DNA of 64,000 nt from Rudaea sp. 3F27F6 (GTDB lineage: Bacteria; Pseudomonadota; Gammaproteobacteria; Xanthomonadales; Rhodanobacteraceae): NCBI RefSeq assembly GCF_005503555.1, contig NZ_SCNG01000001.1:1178001-1242000 (forward strand). Reading direction: 5' to 3'. Each line of letters opens with the position of its first letter. The stretch's first letter is position 1. The translations under genes and the position numbers were made by a program. The notes beneath the pieces are model-generated. The model did no database searches, was not told the DNA's origin, and worked only from the letters and a program-made list of their open reading frames with translations. Positions 17,907 to 29,235 of the stretch are shown here, in pieces.

Positions 17907-18839
17907 ATGACGACTCTTGCCGAACGCGCGCTGCGCTACGACCGCGAACACGGGCGCAACCTGCGCGCGCTCGCCTATCGCATGCTCGGCTCGCGCAGCG
18001 AGGCCGAGGATATCGTGCAGGAGGTCTGGCTGCGCTGGGCCGAGGTGGACGAGAGCAGCGTGCAGCATGCGGGCGCCTACCTTTCGCGCCTGGCGACCAA
18101 TCTGTGCCTGGACAAACTCGGCTCGGCCGCCGAAAGGCGCGAACACTATGTCGGCATCTGGCTGCCCGAACCGCTGGTCGACGAAGAGGCGGCCTGGTCG
18201 TCGGGCCCGGAGGCACACACCGAATTCGCCCAGGACGTGTCGGTCGCCTTCATGCTCGCGCTCGAACGCCTGTCGCCGCTGGAGCGCGCAGCGTTCCTGC
18301 TGCATGACGTATTCGATCTCGACTTCGACGAAATCGGCCGGCGCCTCGACCGCAGCGCGGCGGCCTGCCGCCAGCTCGCGAGCCGCGCGCGCAATCACGT
18401 GAAGGCCGACTACGCGCGTCGCGAAGTCGAAGAAGAAGAACGCGAGCGCTTGTTCAACGCGTTCAGCGACGCGGTGCGCGAGTTCGACGTGGACGCTCTC
18501 GCCAAGATACTCGCGGAAGACGCGGTGATGTTGTCCGACGGCGGCGGCAAGGTCAGCGCGTTGATGCGCCCGCTGCATGGCAGCGCGATGATCGCCAAGA
18601 CCTTTATCGGCTTCGCCGTGCTGCCGACCAGCGCCGGCTGGCGCTTGCAGCCGGCGCGCATCAACGGCCTGCCCGGCTGCCTGATCTTCGACGACGCGAC
18701 CGGGCAGTTGATACAGACCGTCGCGCTGGCTCTGTCGGCCAGCGAACCGGGCCGCATCGGTGCGCTCTACATCCAGCGCAATCCCGACAAACTGCGCGGC
18801 ATTCCGGCCGCGCTCGCGCACACCAACGCGGCCGGCTGA
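17907..18839 (+). CDS. ECF41-family RNA polymerase sigma factor with C-terminal SnoaL-like domain
   Basis: 310 residues. Region sigma-2 is at about 5-72 (RYDREHGRNLRALAYRML, DIVQEVWLRW) and sigma-4 at about 112-168 (LSPLERAAFLLHDVF, then an HTH). The ECF41 hallmarks are all present: the linker motif YVGIWLPEPL (81-90), DGGGK (211-215) in the C-terminal SnoaL-like domain, and NPDKL near the end. In this group there is no separate anti-sigma factor; the C-terminal domain regulates activity. The next gene is a carboxymuconolactone-decarboxylase-like protein, the usual ECF41 target. Both genes have matching promoters, indicating autoregulation. Confidence 0.96.
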   Translation: MTTLAERALRYDREHGRNLRALAYRMLGSRSEAEDIVQEVWLRWAEVDESSVQHAGAYLSRLATNLCLDKLGSAAERREHYVGIWLPEPLVDEEAAWSSGPEAHTEFAQDVSVAFMLALERLSPLERAAFLLHDVFDLDFDEIGRRLDRSAAACRQLASRARNHVKADYARREVEEEERERLFNAFSDAVREFDVDALAKILAEDAVMLSDGGGKVSALMRPLHGSAMIAKTFIGFAVLPTSAGWRLQPARINGLPGCLIFDDATGQLIQTVALALSASEPGRIGALYIQRNPDKLRGIPAALAHTNAAG

Positions 18840-18878
18840 AGCCGGCGCGTCAACACGATCGATGTTTTTCCGCGGCGA

Positions 18879-18905
18879 TGTCACATCGCGCCGTGCCGGA
18901 TCGTC
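18879..18905 (+). promoter_or_regulatory. ECF41-type promoter of the AhpD-like gene
   Basis: TGTCACA at 18879-18885, a 16-nt spacer, and CGTC at 18902-18905: identical elements and spacing to the site in front of the sigma factor gene. The expected transcript would start near 18913, about 60 nt before the ATG at 18973. Confidence 0.78.
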
Positions 18906-18972
18906 TTGAGGTTGTGATCGGCAACGACACGCCGATCCGACACCCGAAAACCTCACAGGAAACAGAACGATC

Positions 18973-19467
18973 ATGAGCACCACGCACACCCAGCCGCGTC
19001 TGAACTACGCCGCGCAATCGCCCGAACTGGTCAAGAAACTGTTCGATCTCGGCGCGGCCATCGCCGACAGCGGCATCGAACCGCAGCTCGCTTTGCTCGT
19101 CGATATCCGCGCCTCGCAGATGAACGGCTGCGCTTTTTGCCTCGACATGCACGCGAAGGAAGCCAAGCTGCACGGCGAACGCGAGCTGCGCCTGCACCAC
19201 ATAGCGATCTGGCGCGAGTCGCCGCTGCTCAGTGCCAAGGAGCGCGCCGCGCTGGCGTGGACCGAAGCGCTGACGCAGATCGCGCCAGGCGGCATCTCCG
19301 ACCCGCTCTATGCCGAGATGCGCGAGCAGTTCGCCGAGAAGGAACTCTCGACGCTCACCTTCCACGTGATGTCGATCAATGCCTGGAACCGCGCCAACGT
19401 GGCGTTCCGCACCGTGCCCGGTTCGCTCGACAAAATGTTCGGTCTCGACAAGGCCGGGTTGGCTTGA
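18973..19467 (+). CDS. Carboxymuconolactone decarboxylase / AhpD-like protein
   Basis: 164 residues, cytoplasmic, all-helical AhpD fold. The active-site motif is C53-A-F-C56 with H60 following (NGCAFCLDMHAKEA), preceded by 'LALLVDIRASQ' and followed by 'WRESPLLSAKERAALAWTEALT', all typical of the alkylhydroperoxidase-like core. The vicinal cysteines suggest thiol-dependent peroxidase or reductase chemistry. It is a standard genomic partner of ECF41 sigma factors and has its own ECF41 promoter here. An AGGAAACAG stretch supports the ATG. It converges with the histidine kinase gene on the other strand. Confidence 0.93.
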   Translation: MSTTHTQPRLNYAAQSPELVKKLFDLGAAIADSGIEPQLALLVDIRASQMNGCAFCLDMHAKEAKLHGERELRLHHIAIWRESPLLSAKERAALAWTEALTQIAPGGISDPLYAEMREQFAEKELSTLTFHVMSINAWNRANVAFRTVPGSLDKMFGLDKAGLA

Positions 19468-19535
19468 GCGACAGGCAGGCGAGCCGCTCGATACGGTCGG
19501 CCGCCTTGCAGCGCGATTGAATTGCGCCCGCGCGA

Positions 19536-20906
19536 TCAGCGCTGGATCGTGGCGACCTCGGGCCAGGTCAGCGCAACGCGCAATCCGCCGAGTTCCCGTG
19601 AGCGCCCGAGTTCGATCTCGCCGGCCGTCGCCTCGACCAGGTCGCGCACGATCGACAAGCCGAGGCCATGGTGTGCGGTGCCCGATTCGTCGAGGCGACC
19701 GCCGCGCATCAACGCGGTTTCGGCACTGACGTCGAGGCCCTGGCCGTCGTCTTCTACGCTCAGCGCGAGGCCGCCTTCGCGCGCGCCCGCGATGCGCACG
19801 CGGCGGCGCGCGAAGCGCACGGCGTTTTCGACGAGCGCGCCGAGAATCTCGGTGAGATCGTCCTCGGCGAGCGGCGCGCGCAGGTTTTCGTCGATGTCGA
19901 CTTCGAAGACGATGCGCGCACCCGCGTCGGTGCGCTCGACCACGCCGATCACGCGCTCGGCGATGCGCTGCGGCGACGACTCCGGCGTATTCGTCGCGTC
20001 GCGGATCGCTGCCGCGCGCGAACGCGCGAGTTCGGTTTCGACCGCGGCCGAGGCTGCGGCAATCGCACGATCGAGGCCATCGGCCGCTTCGATCGCGCCC
20101 GCTGAGCGCGCGCGCCGGCTCTGCGCGCTGAGCGCGGCGAGCGGCGTCTTCAGCGAATGGGCAAGATCGGATGCACGGCGGCGCGCGCGCGTGAGGTCGC
20201 GTTCGCGCGCCTGGGCGAGATCGTTGATCGCCTCGGTCAGCGGCGCGATCTCGTGCGGATGCGTCGCTGAAAGGCGCGCGGCCGGATCGCGGCGCAGCGC
20301 GGCGAGTTCTTCGCGGATGCGCTGGAGCGGACGCAGGCCGAGCTGTACCTGCACCCAGGCGGCACCGCACAGCGCGGCCCAGAGCAGGGCGAGAAACAGG
20401 GCGAGTTCGCGGCCAAATTCGCGGCGCACGTGGCTCAACTGCGCTTCGTCGATCGCGACCTGCACGAGCACGTTGTCGCCGCTGCGGTCGGGACGCACAC
20501 TGCGTTCGAGCAGGAACACACGCCGGCCGAACGGCCCCGGCGCAAAGCGCGTGGCCCACTCGGCGGACTCGGTCGCGCGCGCCGCGTCGAGATCGACCGC
20601 CGGCAGCGATTCGTCCCAGAGCGAATGCGAACGCAGCGCCCCCTGCTTGGTCGTGAGCTGCCAGTAGTAGCCGCTGTCGGGCTTCTCGAAGCGCGCGTCG
20701 TGCGGCGGATCGTCGACCGCCGGCACGCCGCCGTCGAGGCGCAGCCTGGCGACGAGTTCGACTGCGTCGTAGGTCAGCTCCTTCGCCGCGCGCCGCTCGA
20801 TGTGATGCGCGAACAGCACGGTCATGATGACCCAGGCGAGCAGCATCGCCACGAACACGGCGGCGGCCGCGCCGATCAGCAGGCGCAGGCGCAGCGAGCG
20901 CGCCAT
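19536..20906 (-). CDS. Sensor histidine kinase
   Basis: Inner-membrane sensor, 456 residues: membrane helix 1 (about 8-32), a periplasmic domain of about 130 residues, helix 2 (about 166-186), a HAMP-like linker, then the DHp box DLAHSLKTPLAAL with phospho-acceptor His250, and a catalytic domain with N-box ENAVRFA, G1 box DDGQGL and G2 HHGLGLSI. The DLAHSLKTPL variant is typical of PhoQ-like kinases of this group. The ATG overlaps the stop of the response-regulator gene by 1 bp, so the two are coupled. The signal is unknown. Linked PepSY proteins suggest sensing at the envelope. Confidence 0.93.
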   Translation of the reverse strand: MARSLRLRLLIGAAAAVFVAMLLAWVIMTVLFAHHIERRAAKELTYDAVELVARLRLDGGVPAVDDPPHDARFEKPDSGYYWQLTTKQGALRSHSLWDESLPAVDLDAARATESAEWATRFAPGPFGRRVFLLERSVRPDRSGDNVLVQVAIDEAQLSHVRREFGRELALFLALLWAALCGAAWVQVQLGLRPLQRIREELAALRRDPAARLSATHPHEIAPLTEAINDLAQARERDLTRARRRASDLAHSLKTPLAALSAQSRRARSAGAIEAADGLDRAIAAASAAVETELARSRAAAIRDATNTPESSPQRIAERVIGVVERTDAGARIVFEVDIDENLRAPLAEDDLTEILGALVENAVRFARRRVRIAGAREGGLALSVEDDGQGLDVSAETALMRGGRLDESGTAHHGLGLSIVRDLVEATAGEIELGRSRELGGLRVALTWPEVATIQR

Positions 20907-21568
20907 CAGGCCGGACCCGCGAGCACGTAGCCGAAGCCGCGCCGCGTCTGCACGACGTCGGCGCCGAGCTTGCGCCGCAAGCGCGTCACCAGTGCTTCGA
21001 TCGCATTCGTGTCGCCCGACTCGGCCGCGCCGTAGAGATGCTCGGCGAGTTCACCCGCGGACACGGCGCGGTCGCCCTGGTGAGCGAGGTAATCGAAGAA
21101 GCGGTATTCGAGCGGCGACAGCGCCACCGGCTTGCCGTCGAGCGTGGCCGACATGCGCCGCGTATCGAGCGTGAGCCGGCCGCAGACGAGCACCGCCGAG
21201 GCGCGCCCGGCCGCGCGGCGCACGAGCGCGCGCACGCGCACGATCAGCTCGCCCATCTCGAACGGCTTGGCCAGATAGTCGTCGGCGCCGGTTTCGATGC
21301 CCTGCACTTTCTCGGTCCAGTCGCCACGCGCGGACAGAATCAGCACGGGGAAATCGCGGCCGCCCGTGCGCCAGCGGCGCAGCACGGACAAGCCGTCGAG
21401 ACGCGGCAGGCCGAGGTCGAGCACGGCGATCTCATAGTCCTCGACGTCGCCCTTGAACCAGGCGTCCTCGCCGTTCGTGCACAGATCGACGACGAACCCG
21501 GCCGCGCGCAACGCGTCGGCGACGTCGGCGCCGACGTCGGGATCGTCCTCGACCAGCAGCGCGCGCAA
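20906..21568 (-). CDS. OmpR/PhoB-type response regulator
   Basis: 220 residues. The receiver domain has the acidic pocket EDD (residues 7-9), phospho-acceptor Asp51 in VLDLGLP, and Lys in 'YLAKPFEMGEL'. The C-terminal winged helix spans about 128-218 ('LSPLEYRFFDYLAHQ', 'TNAIEALVTRLRRKLG'). The only usable start is TTG (21568-21566), directly abutting the TAA of the PepSY gene, with GAGG about 13 nt upstream. Initiation is therefore likely coupled to translation of the upstream PepSY gene. It regulates together with the kinase encoded next. Confidence 0.92.
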   Translation of the reverse strand: MRALLVEDDPDVGADVADALRAAGFVVDLCTNGEDAWFKGDVEDYEIAVLDLGLPRLDGLSVLRRWRTGGRDFPVLILSARGDWTEKVQGIETGADDYLAKPFEMGELIVRVRALVRRAAGRASAVLVCGRLTLDTRRMSATLDGKPVALSPLEYRFFDYLAHQGDRAVSAGELAEHLYGAAESGDTNAIEALVTRLRRKLGADVVQTRRGFGYVLAGPA

Positions 21569-21901
21569 TTACTCGTCCTCGACCTTGATCACGTCGCCGC
21601 TGCGCGCATTGAGCACGACCTCGCGCACGCGTCCGCTCGCGGTCAGCACTTTGATCTCGTAGACCGGGCCGCCCTTGAATTCGACCTCGACCACGTCGCC
21701 GGGCACCTTGGCCTGGGCGATCGCGAGGATCTTGGTCAGCGGCAGGATTTCGCCGCGCTGCATCGCCGCGAAGGCTTCCTGCTGCGCCTGTTTCTTGCGC
21801 GCTTTCTCGGCGTCCTTGTCCCTGCCGTCGCCGGCATGGGCGAGAGTCGCACCGAGCGCGAGCGCCGGAATCAGCGCAATGAGTTTTCTGCGTGTCGTCA
21901 T
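21569..21901 (-). CDS. Periplasmic PepSY-domain protein
   Basis: 110 residues with a Sec signal (ending LAHAGD), a basic helical linker and one PepSY domain (about 48-110): 'ILPLTKILAIAQAKVPGDVVEVEF', 'YEIKVLTASGRVREVVLNARSGDVIKVE'. PepSY proteins encoded with PhoPQ-like systems are thought to modulate or be targets of the sensor. It is the first gene of the operon PepSY-regulator-kinase and diverges from a second PepSY gene at 22028. Confidence 0.88.
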   Translation of the reverse strand: MTTRRKLIALIPALALGATLAHAGDGRDKDAEKARKKQAQQEAFAAMQRGEILPLTKILAIAQAKVPGDVVEVEFKGGPVYEIKVLTASGRVREVVLNARSGDVIKVEDE

Positions 21902-22027
21902 GGAAGCGCACCCTGCCAGCGCGCCGCTGACATTTGCCTGACGCGATCCGCCGGATTCGCGTCAGCGTCGCTGATCTAGTTTGGCCCGGCCGCCATCCGG
22001 CGACCTCATTCGATACGGAGTTTAGCC

Positions 22028-22357
22028 ATGCCCACCACGAACGCCAAATCCTTGCTCGCCGCCGCGCTGCCCACGCTGACCCTCGCTCTCGCCGCCGTCG
22101 TCCACACGCCGGCACAAGCGGCGCCCGCCGCCGCTGCGGCCGCGCCCGTACTGAGCCTCGACGAGATCGAACGCCGCGCCACCGCGCAGGGAGTGCAGGT
22201 CAAGGAAATCAAGCTGCGCGACCGCCTCGTCGAAGTCGAAGGCCGCGACGCCGACGCGCAGAAAGTCGAGCTGCTGATCGACCGCCGCTCCGGCGAAGTG
22301 CTCTCGCGCGAGACCAAGCCGTCCAAGGGCGAGAAGTCGAACCACAAGCGCGATTGA
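22028..22357 (+). CDS. Second periplasmic PepSY-domain-like protein
   Basis: 109 residues. A signal peptide (about 1-32) and an Ala-rich linker are followed by one PepSY-like unit: 'LSLDEIERRATAQGVQVKEIKLRDRLVEVEGRD' and 'KVELLIDRRSGEVLSRE'. The lysine-rich tail is unusual for the family. ACGGAG precedes the ATG by 9 nt. It diverges from the PepSY/two-component operon with 126 bp between start codons, so both could be controlled from one shared operator. Downstream, 88 bp separate it from the RND adaptor gene. Confidence 0.82.
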   Translation: MPTTNAKSLLAAALPTLTLALAAVVHTPAQAAPAAAAAAPVLSLDEIERRATAQGVQVKEIKLRDRLVEVEGRDADAQKVELLIDRRSGEVLSRETKPSKGEKSNHKRD

Positions 22358-22445
22358 TCGACATCCTCATCCGTCATCCTCTGCGCCGCGCCGGCAATCG
22401 CCCGGCGCGGCACCGTCCGAATTAGCAACCGCAAGGCCATTGGCA

Positions 22446-23596
22446 ATGAAGAAATCCGTCCGCATCGCGCTCGGCGCCGCGGTGTTCGCCCTCGTCCTCG
22501 CCGGCACCCTCGGCCGGCAGATGTTCGCGCCGGACGGCGCGACAAAGTCGGCCGCGCGCAAGTCCGCGCCGCTGGTCGGCGTGACCACTTCGCAGACGCT
22601 CGACCTGCCCGTGCGCTTCGCCGCACAGGGCCATATCGTGCCGCTCAACCAGGTCGACGTGCGCCCGCAGGTGACCGGGGTGATCCGCAGCGTGCACTTC
22701 CGCGAAGGCGACGAAGTGCAGGCCGGCCAGCTCCTGTTCGAGCTCGACGCAAGCGACGTCGTCGCCCAACTGCGCCGCGCCGAAGCGCAGGCCGCGCAGA
22801 TCCGCGCCCAGCTCGACGACGCGACGCGCGATCTCAACCGCACCCTGCAACTGGTCAAGTCCGGTTTCATGTCGGCCGCGGTGGTCGACACGGCGCGCAG
22901 CAAGGCCGATTCGCTGCAGGCCCAGCTCAAGGCCGCGCACGCCGACGTCGAAAGTTCGCGCGTGCGCGTCGGCTACACGCGCATCGTCGCGCCGATCGCC
23001 GGCAAGGCCGGCGCGCTCGCCGTGCATCCGGGCAGCCTCGCCCAGGTCGGCGACGCAGCGCCGCTGGTCAACCTCGTGCAGTTCGATCCGATCGCGGTCG
23101 AGTTCACCCTGCCCGAGCGCGACCTCGCCGCGGTGCGCGCCGCGCAGGACGCGACGGCAACCAAGGTCGGCCTCGATCTCGGCGACGGCGGCATGCACAC
23201 GGGCGAACTGAGCTTTATCGACAACCGCGTCAACGCCGCGACCGGCACGATCGGCCTCAAGGCCAGTTTCGCCAACGCCGACCGCCGCCTCTGGCCCGGC
23301 GCCTATGTGCGCGTCGCCCTCGACGCCGGCACGAGCAAGGGCGCGGTCGTGCTGCCGCCGCAGGCCGTGCTCGAAGGGCCCGACGGCCATTTCGTCTTCC
23401 AGATCGGTGCCGACGACCACGTCACCGCGCGGCCGGTCACCCTGCTGCGCATCCAGGACCGCCACGCGGTCGTCGGCGGCCTCGGCAGCGGCGAAATCGT
23501 CGTCGTCGAAGGTGCGCGCAATCTGCGCAGCGGCATGACGGTCACGGTCGACCACACCGCCACAAACGAAGCGAATCTCGCCCACGGAGCCGCACG

Positions 23597-23600
<4 letters not shown>
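22446..23600 (+). CDS. RND efflux periplasmic adaptor (membrane fusion protein)
   Basis: 384 residues from ATG 22446; the in-frame TTG at 22440 adds two residues only. An uncleaved or lipid-free N-terminal helix is followed by the MFP barrel-sandwich: 'GHIVPLNQVDVRPQVTGVIRSVHFREGDEVQAGQLLFELD' half-lipoyl, the alpha-hairpin (about 100-165), second lipoyl half 'VGYTRIVAPIAGKAGALAVHPG', then beta-barrel and membrane-proximal domains. It bridges the inner-membrane pump encoded next (4-bp overlap) with an outer-membrane channel. No outer-membrane factor gene is present here, so a TolC-like protein must come from elsewhere. Confidence 0.94.
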
Positions 23601-26683
<3,083 letters not shown>

Positions 26684-26771
26684 CGGCGGCGAGGATTGCT
26701 TCTTTTCTTGTCATCCCCGCGTGCTCTTGGCGGGGATCCAGTGACTTTGCTTTGATTCTTTTGTGTTTGTA

Positions 26772-26857
26772 AGAGCAAAGCTTCCACTCGTCCTGCGGAC
26801 GAGCGGGTCACTTTCTTGTCTACAGCGACAAGAAAGTAACCAAAGAAACGCCGCCCC
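26772..26857 (+). repeat. Left copy of 86-bp inverted repeat
   Basis: Contains hairpin 1 (arms ctcgtcc/ggacgag around 26787-26803) and hairpin 2 (26810-26837, 11-bp perfect arms, 6-nt loop tacagc). It pairs with 27253-27338 at 82 of 86 positions. Confidence 0.8.
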
Positions 26858-27252
26858 GGAAGCCGCGCCCTTCGCGCTGCGCGCTACGGGTACGCGAGGT
26901 CATGCCGGGGTTCGCTCGATGGACATCCCTGTCCATTCGCGAACTCGCGCGCATCCTGCGCGCGACCCTATGGGCTTATCCGTCATGCCCTCGCCGCGGC
27001 TGACGGGGACCCGAGATCAATAGCAAAAAAAAGAGCCTCCATGAAGGCCGCTTTTGCTTGGGCGCGCAGGATGCGCGCTGCTCTGGCTTCTCCGGGTCCC
27101 CATTACATTGCGGCGGCAGCGGACGAAAAGGCCCCGCAGGGGTGCGCGCGAGGACCGCGCGCATTCCGCTATTGCACATGGACGTGCAATTAGCGGAACC
27201 CGGCCGCTGACGCGGACCCTTCGGGCAGGATGCCCGAAGGGCGCAATGTTCT

Positions 27253-27338
27253 GGGGCGGCGTTTCTTTGGTTACTTTCTTGTCGCTGTAGACAAGAAAGT
27301 GACCCGCTCGCCCGTAGGGCGAGTGGAAGCTCTGCTCT
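27253..27338 (-). repeat. Right copy of 86-bp inverted repeat
   Basis: Reverse complement of the left copy. Three of the four differences fall in hairpin 1, and they include a change on both arms (T:A pair to C:G pair, giving ctcgccc/gggcgag), so the stem is kept. Confidence 0.8.
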
Positions 27339-27501
27339 TAAACCAACAGAGCAAAGAGCAACGTCACTGGATTCCCGCTAGAAGCACGCGGGAATGACAA
27401 GCAAGAGAAGAGCTGGATTCCCGCTTTCGCGGGAATGACGAGCAAGAGTAAAAAGCCGAACCTCCACCACGCGGGGATGACGCGCAAGAAAAACACCAAC
27501 G

Positions 27502-28905
27502 TCAAAACGTCACCAACAGTGCCAACCGAACCCGATCAAGCCAATCGCCCGCATCAAACGCCGGCGTATCGATCCCGTTGTACGGTTTGTAGCGCGCCCA
27601 GGTCGCATTGATGAACGTGCCGGGGGCGAGTACGTAGTCGGCGCTCAGCATGTGCTGGCGGTAGTTGGTTGCGAGGCTGGTGTTGTCGTGCGAGAACGCG
27701 GCGAAGACTGAGTCGGTCTGCGCGACCGAATAACCGTAGCCGACGCGCCAGTCGCCTTTCTTGCTCGCGCGGCCGAGCAGCAGGTCGACGCCGTAGCCGG
27801 TGTCAGCCGAGGTCGCGGCGCCGAAGTTGTGCACGAAGTCGCCGACGATGCGCAGCGGCCAGCGCTCGCCGAAGCCGCTGTAGGTTGCGCCGACGATCAG
27901 GTCGCCGAGATGGAAGTCGGACAGGTAGGTGCCGTCGGGCTTGCGCAAGTTGGTGCGGAAGTCCGTCGCGGTCGCGCCCGCGATGCTGCCAAGCGTGTAG
28001 TGGTAATAGGCCGCGGCCGCGTCGTACTTCCAGTTGCCGAGCGCGGGCGATTCGTAAGCGAGCTGGCCGCCGAGCATCGTGCTGTCCTTGCCGGCCGCCC
28101 ATTCGTCGACGACGAAGAACAAACCGTTTGCTTTGATCGCGCCTCCGCCGGCGAGCAGCAGCTTGTAGTTCGCGCTGACGCCTTGCGGCATCACGTCGCC
28201 GTCCCAGACCAGTTCGGTGCGCACGAACGGCTGCGGCACGCGGCCGGCGTAGACCTGGGCGCCGCCGAAATCGAGGCGCGTGTAGGCGAGGTCGAGATTG
28301 ACGCGGAACTTGTTGTCGAAGTTGGACACCGGCACGTCGGTGCTCTTGGGATTGTCGTAATCGCCGGTGACTAGGCGCGCGCCGACGGTGACGAAGTCGG
28401 ACACGGCATACGTCGCGCCGAAGCGGCCGCGCACCTGCGCGCTGTTGCGCTCGTCGCTCTTGCCGGCGTTGTAGTCGGCTTGTGCGCGTACGCGCAGATC
28501 GCCGGCGACGTTGAGCCGCGACGCGAGTTCCGCCAGCGGCGCCGGCGTATTGGCCGGCGCGGGTGCGGCAGCCGCGGACAGCGCGATCGGATTGGTTTCC
28601 GTCGCCGGGTCGGGGCCGACGCCGCGCGCGGGCGGACTGGCGACGCCGAGCGAGGCTTCGAGCGCGCGGATGCTCGCCTCGGTGCGCGCCTGCATCTCGG
28701 CGATGTGCGCCTGTTCGGCGCGCAGCGCTTCGATCTGCTTGAGCACCTCGGCGACGTCGACCGCCGGCGCGGACTGCGCGCCGACGACGCCGCTTGCGGC
28801 GAGCGCAAGCGCGGAGGCGATGAAACGCAATAGCGACGGCGCGCCGTTGCGCCGCCGCTGCGGCAATGGCGGCACGGCGCCGCCGTCTTGTTTTTTTGTA
28901 TACAT
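27502..28905 (-). CDS. Outer-membrane porin with coiled-coil N-terminus (putative porin, Porin_5-like)
   Basis: 467 residues from the ATG at 28905, preceded by AAAGGG in an AT-rich leader. The longer frame to 29079 adds arginine-rich residues and is unlikely. After the signal (ending VVGAQSAPA) comes a heptad-rich helix 'VAEVLKQIEALRAEQAHIAEM', a Pro/Ala linker, and a barrel that opens 'LNVAGDLRVRAQADYN' with 'QVRGRFGATYAVSDFVTVGARL', as in the Porin_5 putative porins, and closes with LALLVTF. It diverges from a TonB receptor across a region with a Pho-box-like sequence, which suggests a role in phosphate or organophosphate uptake. Confidence 0.83.
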   Translation of the reverse strand: MYTKKQDGGAVPPLPQRRRNGAPSLLRFIASALALAASGVVGAQSAPAVDVAEVLKQIEALRAEQAHIAEMQARTEASIRALEASLGVASPPARGVGPDPATETNPIALSAAAAPAPANTPAPLAELASRLNVAGDLRVRAQADYNAGKSDERNSAQVRGRFGATYAVSDFVTVGARLVTGDYDNPKSTDVPVSNFDNKFRVNLDLAYTRLDFGGAQVYAGRVPQPFVRTELVWDGDVMPQGVSANYKLLLAGGGAIKANGLFFVVDEWAAGKDSTMLGGQLAYESPALGNWKYDAAAAYYHYTLGSIAGATATDFRTNLRKPDGTYLSDFHLGDLIVGATYSGFGERWPLRIVGDFVHNFGAATSADTGYGVDLLLGRASKKGDWRVGYGYSVAQTDSVFAAFSHDNTSLATNYRQHMLSADYVLAPGTFINATWARYKPYNGIDTPAFDAGDWLDRVRLALLVTF

Positions 28906-29235
28906 ATTTATTTTTCCCTTTGTGTATTCAACCCCGGATAACGAAGCGGACCGAGCGGCGAACGAAACCCCGGCCGTGGCCCGCAAGCGACGATGCCGCC
29001 GTCGCGCTGACATAAAGCTGACACGGTGCGCGTGCGTCGGACGCGACTCATTCGCGGGGCCGACACCGGCGGCGCGCATCCTTAACGCTTTTTCAGAAAC
29101 GCTTAAGGCTTGCGTCAGTTTGGGCGCCTACATTGCCCGGCGAACGGACGCGAACGCTCCACGGGGAAGGAATTGCACGCCTACGAATAGAACGACGAGA
29201 CTCCGCAGCAGACAGGGGCTCGCCCGGGAGGAAAC
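28906..29235. promoter_or_regulatory. Divergent regulatory region with Pho-box-like site between porin and TonB receptor
   Basis: 330 bp without a gene. At 29007-29024 (ctgacataaagctgacac) there is a Pho-box-like sequence: two 7-bp direct repeats separated by 4 AT-rich bases, matching 15 of 18 positions of the E. coli consensus on the plus strand. On the minus strand the same bases give exact TGTCA half-sites 11 bp apart. It lies about 100 bp from the porin start and about 210 bp from the receptor start. A second dyad, cttaacgctt...aacgcttaag, is at 29081-29107 and also contains direct repeats of AACGCTT. PhoB control of both divergent units is inferred. Confidence 0.55.

Larger units (their letters stand above)
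26684..27501. repeat. Gene-free block of nested palindromes bounded by an 86-bp inverted repeat
   Basis: 818 bp with no credible gene. Outer short repeats (tcatccccgcgtgc, cgcgggaatgac) occur at both ends (26710-26750 and 27365-27480). Inside them an 86-bp inverted repeat lies at 26772-26857 and 27253-27338, with 4 mismatches. Each copy holds two hairpins: one with 7-bp arms in the CTCGTCC/GGACGAG type, and one with 11-bp arms ACTTTCTTGTC/GACAAGAAAGT. The interior has further stem-loops (about 26918-26937 tggaca/tgtcca, 27166-27200 and 27220-27241). It looks like a dispersed non-coding palindromic element family of the kind known in this bacterial group, and may also end transcription from both sides. 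Confidence 0.7.
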
